Assembly: GCA_963822615.1 (NCBI GenBank)
Contig: CAWGIM010000027.1
Coordinates: 16,738-80,737, forward strand
Length of the DNA stretch: 64,000 nucleotides
Reading direction: 5' to 3'
Origin: Trebonia sp963822615
GTDB lineage: Bacteria > Actinomycetota > Actinomycetes > Streptosporangiales > Streptosporangiaceae
This document shows, one piece after another, positions 47,342 through 54,795 of this stretch. Numbering within the stretch: position 1 is the first letter of the stretch; the number at the start of each line of letters is the position of its first letter. Below the pieces are notes generated by a model. The model was not told the DNA's origin. It searched no databases and was given only the letters and a program-made list of their open reading frames with translations. The position numbers were made by a program, and so were the translations under genes.

Positions 47342-49248
47342 GGGATGATTCCCTTGTCCCGCAGGACGCCGGCGATCTGGGCGACCGCCTGGGGCACGGT
47401 ACCGGTTACCACGTCCACCCGGATCTCGGGCGACTCGGGCGGCTCGTAGGGCGAGTCGATGCCGGTGAAGTGGGGCAGCTCACCCGCCCGGGCCTTGGCG
47501 TACAGCCCCTTGGGGTCGCGCTGCTCGGCCACTTCGAGCGGGGTGTCCACGTAGACCTCGATGAACTCGTGCTGGCCGGCCAGCGCGCGGGCGCTGGCCC
47601 GCTCGGCCCGGAACGGCGAGATGAAGGAGACGATCACGATGAGCCCGGCGTCGGCCATCAGCCGGGCGACCTCGGCCACCCGCCGGATGTTCTCCACCCG
47701 GTCGGCGTCGGTGAAGCCGAGGTCGCGGTTGAGCCCGTGGCGCACGTTGTCGCCGTCGAGCAGAACCGTATGGCAGCCGAACGCGTGCAGCTGGCTCTCC
47801 AGGGCATTGGCCACGGTGGACTTGCCCGCCCCGGACAGGCCGGTGAACCAGACCACGGCCGGCTGGTGCCCCTTGATCGCGGCCCGCGCCTGGCGGGTGA
47901 CGTCGAGCGCCTGCCAGTGCACGTTGCCGGACCGGCGCAGCGCGAAGTCGATCATCCCGGCGCCGACGGTGGCGTTGGTCAAACGGTCGATCAGCACGAA
48001 GCCGCCGGTCTCCCGGTTGTCGGCGTACGGGTCGAACGGCAGCCGCTTGTCGGTGGCGATGTTCGCCACCGCGATCTCGTTGACGGCCAGCGTGCTGGCG
48101 GGGACGCGCTCCAGGGTGTTGACGTTGAGGCCGTACTTGAGGTGGGTGACGGTGCAGCCGGCCGTGGCGGTGCCCAGCTTGATCAGGTAGGGGCGGCCCG
48201 GCAGCAGCGGGTCCTCGTGCATCCAGACCAGCCGGGCCTCGAACTGGTCGGCGGCGGCGGCCGGCCCGCCAGCGTCACCGCCAGCGTCACCGCCGGCGAT
48301 CAGGTCGCCCCGGCTGACGTCGACCTCCCGGTCCAGGGTGAGGGTGACCGACTGCCCGGCCTCGGCGGCCGGCAGGTCGCCGTCGGCGGTGACGATCCGG
48401 GCCACCGCGGCCCGCGCGCCCGACGGCAGCACCGTCACCTGGTCCCCCGGGCGGACGGTGCCGCCCGCGATGATGCCCGCGTAGCCGCGGAAGTCCAGGT
48501 CGGGGCGGATCACCGTCTGCACCGCGAGCCGGAACGGGCCTGCCGCGATGTCCCGGCCGGCCTCGACCGTCTCCAGGTACTGGGCCAGCGTCGGGCCGTC
48601 GTACCAGGGCGTGTTGTCGCCCGGGGTGAGCACGTTGTCGCCGCGCAGCGCCGACAGCGGGATGGGCTGCACGTCAGTCAGCCCAAGGCCGCGGGCGAAC
48701 TCCAGGTAGTCCGCCACGATCCGGTCGAACACCTGCTGGTCGTAGCCGACCAGGTCGAGCTTGTTGACCGCGAGCGCGACGTGCCTGATGCCGAGCAGGG
48801 AGACGATGAAGCTGTGCCGCCTGGTCTGGGTCAGCACCCCCTTGCGGGCGTCGATGAGGATGACGGCCGCGTCGGCGGTCGACGCGCCGGTGACCATGTT
48901 GCGGGTGTACTGCTCGTGACCGGGGGTGTCGGCCACGATGAACTTGCGCCGCGCGGTGGTGAAGAAGCGGTAGGCGACGTCGATCGTGATGCCCTGCTCG
49001 CGCTCGGCCGCCAGGCCGTCCACCAGCAGCGCGAAGTCGAGGTCGCCGCCCTGGGTGCCGGACCGGCGCGAGTCCGCCTCGAGCGCGGTGAGCTGGTCGT
49101 CGTAGATGAGCTTGGACTCGTACAGCAGGCGGCCGATGAGCGTGCTCTTGCCGTCGTCGACGCTGCCGCAGGTGATGAAGCGGAGCAGGGTCTTGCGATC
49201 GTCCTCGGCCAGGTAGCCGCCGACGTCCCCGGTGTCGGTCACCGTCAT
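47338..49248 (-). CDS. cysNC: Bifunctional sulfate adenylyltransferase GTPase subunit/APS kinase (CysNC)
   Basis: A 636-residue fusion. Residues 1-440: CysN, an EF-Tu-like GTPase (GSVDDGKST, DTPGHEQY, NKLDL) with two beta-barrel domains; an Ala/Gly-rich repeat (GGDAGGDAGG) lies in the second barrel. Residues about 455-636: APS kinase (GLSGAGKST, DGDNVRHGLN, FISPFRAER, DPKGLYAKARAGE). With CysD it makes APS from sulfate and ATP, then PAPS. ATG 49248 overlaps the cysD stop (TGATG). The fused form is common in actinobacteria. Confidence 0.95.
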   Translation of the reverse strand: MTVTDTGDVGGYLAEDDRKTLLRFITCGSVDDGKSTLIGRLLYESKLIYDDQLTALEADSRRSGTQGGDLDFALLVDGLAAEREQGITIDVAYRFFTTARRKFIVADTPGHEQYTRNMVTGASTADAAVILIDARKGVLTQTRRHSFIVSLLGIRHVALAVNKLDLVGYDQQVFDRIVADYLEFARGLGLTDVQPIPLSALRGDNVLTPGDNTPWYDGPTLAQYLETVEAGRDIAAGPFRLAVQTVIRPDLDFRGYAGIIAGGTVRPGDQVTVLPSGARAAVARIVTADGDLPAAEAGQSVTLTLDREVDVSRGDLIAGGDAGGDAGGPAAAADQFEARLVWMHEDPLLPGRPYLIKLGTATAGCTVTHLKYGLNVNTLERVPASTLAVNEIAVANIATDKRLPFDPYADNRETGGFVLIDRLTNATVGAGMIDFALRRSGNVHWQALDVTRQARAAIKGHQPAVVWFTGLSGAGKSTVANALESQLHAFGCHTVLLDGDNVRHGLNRDLGFTDADRVENIRRVAEVARLMADAGLIVIVSFISPFRAERASARALAGQHEFIEVYVDTPLEVAEQRDPKGLYAKARAGELPHFTGIDSPYEPPESPEIRVDVVTGTVPQAVAQIAGVLRDKGIIP

Positions 49249-50144
49249 CAGAAGTACCCCTCTTGCTTCTTCTTCTCCATCGAGGCGGTCGCGTCGTGGT
49301 CGATCACCCGGCCTTGCCGCTCGGAGCTGGTCGAGGTCAGCAGCTCGCCGATCACCGCGTCGAGGCTGTCGGCCTCGCTCTCCACCGCGCCGGTCAGCGG
49401 GTAGCAGCCGAGGGTGCGGAAGCGCACCTTGCGCAACTGCGGCCGCTCCCCGTCGGCCAGCGGCATCCGGTCGTCGTCGACCATGATCAGGGCGCCGTCC
49501 CGCTGCACCACCGGCCGCTCGGCGGCGAGGTAGAGCGGGACCACCGGGATCTGCTCGCGGCGGATGTAGTGCCACACGTCGAGCTCGGTCCAGTTGGACA
49601 GCGGGAAGGCGCGGATGGTCTCCCCCGGTCGCCTGCGCCCGTTGTAGAGGTGCCACAGCTCGGGCCGCTGCGCCTTCGGGTCCCAGCGGTGCTGCGCGGA
49701 GCGGATCGAGAACACCCGTTCCTTGGCTCGCGACTTCTCCTCGTCGCGGCGGGCGCCGCCGAACGCCAGGTCGAAGCCGTGCAGGTCGATCGCCTGCTTG
49801 AGCCCTTCGGTCTTCCAGAGGTCGGTGTGCAGGGCCGAGCCGTGGGTGAACGGGTTGATGCCGCGCTCGACGCACTCCGGGTTCTGGTACACGATCAGGT
49901 CGACCCCGTACCGCCGCGGCACCTGGTCGCGCATCTCGTACATGGCGCGGAACTTCCAGGTGGTGTCGACGTGCAGCAGCGGGAACGGCGGCCTGGCGGG
50001 GTAGAACGCCTTGGCCGCCAGGTGCAGCATCACCGCGCTGTCCTTGCCGACCGAGTACAGCATCACCGGGCGCTCGCTCTCGGCGACCGCCTCCCGGATG
50101 ATGTGGATGCTGTCGGCCTCGAGTCGCTGCAGGTGGGTCAGCAC
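49248..50144 (-). CDS. cysD: Sulfate adenylyltransferase subunit 2 (CysD)
   Basis: A 298-residue PP-loop ATP pyrophosphatase: MLYSVGKDSAV near residue 30 is the ATP site, then LHVDTTWKFRAMYE, FGGARRDEEKSRAKER and the C-terminal basic KKKQEGYF. It adenylates sulfate with CysN. GTG 50144 lies 7 bases inside the end of the preceding gene, so translation is coupled. No APS/PAPS reductase or sulfotransferase is in the window, so the fate of PAPS is not visible here. Confidence 0.95.
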   Translation of the reverse strand: MLTHLQRLEADSIHIIREAVAESERPVMLYSVGKDSAVMLHLAAKAFYPARPPFPLLHVDTTWKFRAMYEMRDQVPRRYGVDLIVYQNPECVERGINPFTHGSALHTDLWKTEGLKQAIDLHGFDLAFGGARRDEEKSRAKERVFSIRSAQHRWDPKAQRPELWHLYNGRRRPGETIRAFPLSNWTELDVWHYIRREQIPVVPLYLAAERPVVQRDGALIMVDDDRMPLADGERPQLRKVRFRTLGCYPLTGAVESEADSLDAVIGELLTSTSSERQGRVIDHDATASMEKKKQEGYF

Positions 50145-51154
50145 GGGACCGTCACCGCCGTGCGCAGGGCGGAGCGCTCGAGCCCGCCGTAGCCGGTCTC
50201 GCCGTCCCAGCTGTAGCGGGCGAAGGACGGCGAGATCACCGTCCCCGGACCGCCCGGGTGGGCGCCGTAGCGGCGGCCTTCTGGGCTGGGGGTGACGAAG
50301 GTGCTGGCCAGCGTCTCGACGCCGATGACGGCGTGGTGGTCGCCGGCCCGCAGCTCGATGGTCAGCCGCTCGCCGCCGTTCACGGCCTGGCTGAGGTACG
50401 GAAAGCGCACCACGTCGGCGTCGTGCAGCACGCCGTCGATGTACAGGAAGCCGCGGCCCCGCTCCGGCCGGCTCGTCGTCGCCCGGTAGCGCAGCAGGCC
50501 GAAGCCGCGGCCGCTGGGGAACAGCCCGTTGATGATGGCGTGGCCGGTGAAGCCGGACTGGTCGCGGGTGCGCCGGGAGTGGCTGCGGAAGCCGGGGCCG
50601 GCGAAGGAGTAGCTTTCACCGCCTACCTCGACCGTGCCGGCCGCCCGGTAGAACTGGTGGTACCGCAGTGAGGGCGGCCGCTCGCCCCAGTCGCCCTCGG
50701 TGTTCCAGGGCGCGGCGACCTGCTCGACCTCCACCTGCACGGCGGCGTCCACCAGGCCGCTGCCCGGCTTGGGGCCGGCCACGATCTCGTCGCCGGCCAG
50801 GCGGTGCACCGGGCCCGCGTAACGGCCGCGCCAGCGCCGGAACGGCTCCAGGCACTCGAGCTGCAGCCGGTCGCCGGCCGCCGTCCGGCCGTGGCTGTTG
50901 CCGCCGGAGCCGCCCTGGGCCAGCACGCTGCCGTCGGGCAGCAGCAGGAAGAGGCTTTCCCGGCGGGGGTCGCCGTCGCCCTTCTCGCCGGCCAGGTAGA
51001 GGTAGTGCCCCACCCGGGCGGCCGGGTCGTAGCCGTACAGCCAGTACGCCTCGAGGTGGTCGGGCGGGTCCTGGTAGCCGACCTGCGGCAGGTCCGTCTC
51101 CGGCGGCCACGGGCCGGCCAGACTATCGGCGGCATCGTCGGTTGAGGTGCTCAT
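50138..51154 (-). CDS. Unknown protein, beta-rich, heading the cysDNC operon
   Basis: A 338-residue protein with no motif I can name securely: an N-terminal PPETDLPQVGYQDPPDHLEA segment, many Trp/Tyr/Gly beta strands and RRTRDQSGFTG in the second half. It resembles the lipocalin-like carotenoid-hydratase/AttH or DUF7064-type proteins found in catabolic clusters, but this is only a visual impression. ATG 51154. It is coupled to cysD by a 7-bp overlap, so it may use or handle a sulfated or lipidic compound. Not a usual part of sulfate assimilation. Confidence 0.65.
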   Translation of the reverse strand: MSTSTDDAADSLAGPWPPETDLPQVGYQDPPDHLEAYWLYGYDPAARVGHYLYLAGEKGDGDPRRESLFLLLPDGSVLAQGGSGGNSHGRTAAGDRLQLECLEPFRRWRGRYAGPVHRLAGDEIVAGPKPGSGLVDAAVQVEVEQVAAPWNTEGDWGERPPSLRYHQFYRAAGTVEVGGESYSFAGPGFRSHSRRTRDQSGFTGHAIINGLFPSGRGFGLLRYRATTSRPERGRGFLYIDGVLHDADVVRFPYLSQAVNGGERLTIELRAGDHHAVIGVETLASTFVTPSPEGRRYGAHPGGPGTVISPSFARYSWDGETGYGGLERSALRTAVTVPC

Positions 51155-51172
51155 GACTCCAACCTAAAAACT

Positions 51173-51184
51173 GATCGTTCGATC
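51173..51184. promoter_or_regulatory. Palindrome upstream of the cysDNC operon
   Basis: GATCG-TT-CGATC, 19 bases before the first gene of the operon (51154), in an AT-rich patch 51155-51240. Operator or promoter-linked element; the rest of 51185-51286 shows nothing clear. Confidence 0.35.
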
Positions 51185-51286
51185 GTCAATACATCTGCAC
51201 TAATTCCAATACAGTTGTTCTGGTCGCGGGACGGAGTCAGTGCATCACGTTCGGGATGACATTAAGACCGTTACCGGGCAGCCGGG

Positions 51287-52216
51287 TCAGCGGCGGTACT
51301 CCCCCGCGCGGATGCGCGGGGCCCAGAACTCGGCCGTGCGGCGCAGCCCGTCGCGCCAGCCGACGGCGGCCGGACCGGTGATGCTGGTGCGCAGCACCGC
51401 GCTCGGCGCGCCGCCCGGGCGCGCCTTAGCGTCGTCGTAGCTGAACACCGGGTCGACGCCGACCAGCGAGCCGAGGTAGCCGATCCAGTCCTCGCCCTTC
51501 AGCGCCTCGTCGCCGGACCAGTTGACGGTGACGGCCGGAACCGCCGCCGCCGCCAGGCACGGCTCGATGAAGGCGGTCAGGTCATCCTGGTGGACCAGCG
51601 CCTTGACCCACTCGTAGGACCGGGGCAGCGGGATCGGCTCGTGGCTGAGGATGCTGTTCAGCAGCATCACCGGCAGCCCGCCGTCGCTGTAGGTGCCGTA
51701 CTGCACGTCCATCCGGCAGATCACGGTGGGCAGGTTGAGTACCCGGGCCATCGCGCGGACGGCGCCCTCGCCCGCCGCCTTGGTGCCGGTGTAGTGGCCC
51801 ATCAGCCTGCTGCCGCCGATCTCGTCGGTCTCCACCGCGCGGTACCAGGGATCCTCGTGCTCCAGGTACACCCCGGTGGTGGACACGTGCAGGAAGGCCC
51901 TGGCCCCGGCGACGTGCCGCATCAGCAGCGCGGGGGCCTCCGCGTTGGCCCGCATGCCGTCGGCGAAGTCGCGCGGGTAGACGGCGGCGGCGGTGTGCAC
52001 CACGTAGTCGAAGTTGCCGGGCAGCGCGCCGTAGTCGTCGCTGGCCAGGTCGATCACGTAGGGGTCGATGCCGCGCGCCCGCCAGCGGTCGAGCTCCTCG
52101 GCGGTGGCGGCCAGGGCCACCCCGGTCACCTCATTGTCGGCCGCCAGGCGGGCCGCGAACGCGCCGCCGAGGCGCCCGGTGAAGCCGGTTACCAGGATGC
52201 GCTGGCCGGTTAGCAT
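51287..52216 (-). CDS. NAD-dependent epimerase/dehydratase family protein
   Basis: A 309-residue extended SDR: cofactor turn TGFTGRLGGAFA near residue 10, HVSTTGVY for the Ser/Thr, and YTGTK for Tyr/Lys; RMDVQYG is in the usual substrate region. Such enzymes act on nucleotide sugars or on 3-beta-hydroxysteroids and flavonoid-like alcohols. ATG 52216. It stands alone, with a 72-base gap to the divergent small gene pair. The catabolic surroundings favour a small-molecule alcohol rather than a sugar nucleotide. Confidence 0.85.
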   Translation of the reverse strand: MLTGQRILVTGFTGRLGGAFAARLAADNEVTGVALAATAEELDRWRARGIDPYVIDLASDDYGALPGNFDYVVHTAAAVYPRDFADGMRANAEAPALLMRHVAGARAFLHVSTTGVYLEHEDPWYRAVETDEIGGSRLMGHYTGTKAAGEGAVRAMARVLNLPTVICRMDVQYGTYSDGGLPVMLLNSILSHEPIPLPRSYEWVKALVHQDDLTAFIEPCLAAAAVPAVTVNWSGDEALKGEDWIGYLGSLVGVDPVFSYDDAKARPGGAPSAVLRTSITGPAAVGWRDGLRRTAEFWAPRIRAGEYRR

Positions 52217-52305
52217 CGCGCTGCCCCTTCACTATCGCCCGGTGAGGTCGATCATATAACCTATTGTGCTATCTGATTGAGGCAAGCTGACGCAAGGAGG
52301 CGTGC

Positions 52306-52650
52306 GTGGGGGAAGAGCCGCGCGGGCACGGTGACCCAGCGCAGGGGGACCCGGTGCACGACGACCTGGTACGGGACGAGGACGACCACGACCTGCTGAC
52401 GTTCAGCGAGGGGGGCATCCGGCTGCGCGAGGAGATCGCGCTGACCGAGGCGGCCCTGACCGAGGCGACACGGCGGGAGCGGCCGACCGACGCGCTGCGG
52501 GCCCGGCTGGCCGCGCTGACCGAGGCACTCGAGCGCAACACCCGGCAATCCGGCACCAGCCCGGGCGAGACCGGGTTCCTCAACTACACGCCGCCGGGCC
52601 AGCCCCGGCCTGACGCCAGCGGGCCAGCCGCCGGCGAGGGGCGACCGTGA
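52306..52650 (+). CDS. Small acidic protein with predicted coiled coil
   Basis: A 114-residue protein. Residues about 36-80 (GIRLREEIALTEAALTEATR and further to LAALTEALE) are a charged helix with heptad-like leucines, likely a coiled coil; the flanks are low-complexity. GTG 52306 follows AAGGAGG. It overlaps the PPOX-like gene by GTGA, so the two are co-translated. I do not recognise the family. Confidence 0.65.
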   Translation: MGEEPRGHGDPAQGDPVHDDLVRDEDDHDLLTFSEGGIRLREEIALTEAALTEATRRERPTDALRARLAALTEALERNTRQSGTSPGETGFLNYTPPGQPRPDASGPAAGEGRP

Positions 52651-53123
52651 CCGAGCTCAGGCCGCAGCGCCGCGGGCGGGCCATCGCGATGACGCCGGAA
52701 GAGGTAGACGCGTTCCTGGCCGAGGAGAGGACCTGCCGGGTGGCGACCACCGGCAAGGACGGGCGCCCGCACGTGGTCCCGCTCTGGTTCACCTGGGACG
52801 GGACATCCCTCTGGCTCACCTCGGTAGTGCGCAGCCAGCGGTGGACCGACCTGATGCGCGACCCGCGGGTCGCGGTTGTCGTTGACGCCGGCGTGGAGTA
52901 CAACGAGCTGCGCGGCGTGGAGTTGTCCGGCCCGGTCACCCCGGTGGGCGACGTTCCCCGCACCGACACTCCCGACCCCGGCCTGGCCGAGGTGGAGCGG
53001 CGTCACGCCGCCAAGTACACCGGCGGCGTGGTCCACAATGACGGCCGCCACGCGTGGCTCCGGCTCACTCCGGAAAAGCTCGTCAGCTGGGACTTCCGCA
53101 AGCTGGCGACGCTGTCGCGGTAG
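52647..53123 (+). CDS. Pyridoxamine 5'-phosphate oxidase-like (PPOX) protein
   Basis: A 158-residue split-barrel flavin/F420-type protein: FLAEERTCRVATTGKDGRPH then VVPLWFTWDGTSLWLTS, TDLMRDPRVAVVVDAG. This is the pattern of F420- or FMN-dependent PPOX class enzymes. GTG 52647 overlaps the upstream coiled-coil gene. A perfect hairpin 23 bases after its stop ends the unit. Function cannot be narrowed further; it differs from the PPOX-like protein at 6352. Confidence 0.82.
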   Translation: MTELRPQRRGRAIAMTPEEVDAFLAEERTCRVATTGKDGRPHVVPLWFTWDGTSLWLTSVVRSQRWTDLMRDPRVAVVVDAGVEYNELRGVELSGPVTPVGDVPRTDTPDPGLAEVERRHAAKYTGGVVHNDGRHAWLRLTPEKLVSWDFRKLATLSR

Positions 53124-53145
53124 CAGCGGGCAGGTCACCCTCGTC

Positions 53146-53180
53146 GCCCGCTTCCTGAAACCGCGTTTCAGGAAGCGGGC
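53146..53180 (+). terminator. Perfect 15-bp hairpin after the PPOX gene
   Basis: GCCCGCTTCCTGAAA (53146-53160) and its exact complement at 53166-53180 with loop CCGCG. It ends the 52306-53123 unit. The following 53181-53396 holds no gene; it contains an AT-richer stretch (53260-53320) that is the likely promoter of the importer operon. Confidence 0.8.
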
Positions 53181-53396
53181 CTCGGATGCGATTTCTCGTG
53201 CGAATCCTGACCAGGACATCGGGTCTCAGATCAGTAAATAAGTCAACTAGGACGTTGACATGATCTGGCGCTTCATCTACAAGTTCAATACAGTTCAGTT
53301 AAATAAGCTGCCTATTTGGCAGACAGAACTGCACAAGCCAGGACGAAGCTCACCGCGAGCGGCGAGGGGCCGCCCGCCTTACCTGCGAGGCAGGAT

Positions 53397-54710
53397 ATGG
53401 ATTCAACCAAGCACGGCAGCGGCGCCGGGCGAGCCATGCGCAAGGGTGCGCCTGCTTTCCTGGCCGCTGCGACCCTGATCGGGGCGGTCGCCTGCAGCAG
53501 TAGCAGCAGCGGTTCCAGCTCGGCCAGCGGGGGGACGACGAGCAGCCCGGCCGCCAGCGGCGCCAGCAGCAGCGGCAGCGCCCTGTCGACCGCGGGCCTG
53601 TCGGCCTACCTCCCGGGCAAGGTAGCGTCCGGGACCCCGGTCACCGTCGGCCTGATCAACAACGAGGGCAGCTCGGCCGCGGCCGAGCCCGCGGTGGGCG
53701 ACGCCGCCATAGCCGCCGCCGACTACGCCAACGCCGAGCTCGGGGGGCTGGCCGGCCACCCGATCAAGGTCATCCGCTGCAGCGAGAACGAGGACACCGC
53801 CTCCGCCACCGCCTGCGCCAACGAGATGGTCCAGGACAACGTGGCGGCGGTCGTCATCGGCACCACCGGCCTGGGTGACACGATCGTGCCGATCGTCACC
53901 AAGGCGGGCATCCCCGTCGGCCAGGTGACCGGCGAGTCCACCCAGGAGACGACCAACCCGCTGGCCTACTCCTGGTCGGGCGGCTACGAGGCCACCCTCA
54001 CCGGCGCCGCCAAGTACGCCGCGTCCAAGGGCTACAAGAACGTCACCGCCTTCGTGGTGAACGTGCCGTCCGCCATCGCCGGCGCGCAGCAGCTCGGCGT
54101 GCCGGTCTTCAAGTCGCAGGGCGTCACCCTCAAGATCGAGGGCGTGCCGCCGGGCGTCCCCGACGCCACCTCCCAGGTGACCGCTGGCCTCTCGGACGGC
54201 GCGAACGCCTCGCTCACCATCGCCGACTCCGGTACCTGCGCCTCGGTCCTCAAGGCGCTGAACGTGGTCAACCCGTCCCTGCCGACCCTGGCGATCACCG
54301 CCTGCCTGAGCACCGCGACCGTCCAGTCGCTGGGCAGCGCGCTCGACGGGGTGAAGATCTTCGGCTCGTCGTCCCCGCAGTCCGATGACGCCGAGGGCAA
54401 GCTCTACCGTTACGTGATGGCCAAGTACTCGCCGAAGACGGACACCGGCGGTTACGCGGTGATCGGGTACCAGGACATGCTCGGCCTGGTGCGGGCGACC
54501 GCAGCGGGCGGGCTTAAGGGCACGCCGACCCCGGCCACGATCAACACCGCCATCAAGGCGGCGGTGAACGTGCCGCTGCCGGCCGCGGCCGGCCTGGAGT
54601 TCACCTGCAACGGCAAGGCCCTGCCGGCCCTGCCGTCGCTCTGCTCGCTGGGCGAGGTGATGGTGACCGTGAAGAACGGCGTCGGCACCGACCCGGTGAT
54701 CATCAAGTAG
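53397..54710 (+). CDS. ABC importer solute-binding lipoprotein (Leu/Ile/Val type)
   Basis: A 437-residue lipoprotein: MRKGAPAFLAAATLIGAVAC is the signal peptide with lipidated Cys (near residue 33 if the ATG at 53397 is used, near 20 from the ATG at 53436), then a Ser/Gly linker and a type I binding domain (VTVGLINNEGSSAAAEPAVG split here; GTTGLGDTIVPI). The earlier start has AGGCAGGAT before it. It leads the importer operon and delivers ligand to the fused permease-ATPase. Ligands of this family include amino acids, amides, aromatic acids and short-chain acids. Confidence 0.9.
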   Translation: MDSTKHGSGAGRAMRKGAPAFLAAATLIGAVACSSSSSGSSSASGGTTSSPAASGASSSGSALSTAGLSAYLPGKVASGTPVTVGLINNEGSSAAAEPAVGDAAIAAADYANAELGGLAGHPIKVIRCSENEDTASATACANEMVQDNVAAVVIGTTGLGDTIVPIVTKAGIPVGQVTGESTQETTNPLAYSWSGGYEATLTGAAKYAASKGYKNVTAFVVNVPSAIAGAQQLGVPVFKSQGVTLKIEGVPPGVPDATSQVTAGLSDGANASLTIADSGTCASVLKALNVVNPSLPTLAITACLSTATVQSLGSALDGVKIFGSSSPQSDDAEGKLYRYVMAKYSPKTDTGGYAVIGYQDMLGLVRATAAGGLKGTPTPATINTAIKAAVNVPLPAAAGLEFTCNGKALPALPSLCSLGEVMVTVKNGVGTDPVIIK

Positions 54711-54795
54711 GCCGTGCAGTTATCAACCCGTCCGGGGTTCCCCGGCAGGCGGCGCGCCTGCCGGGGACCCGACGTAGAAAGGCGGCCGCGCCGGC

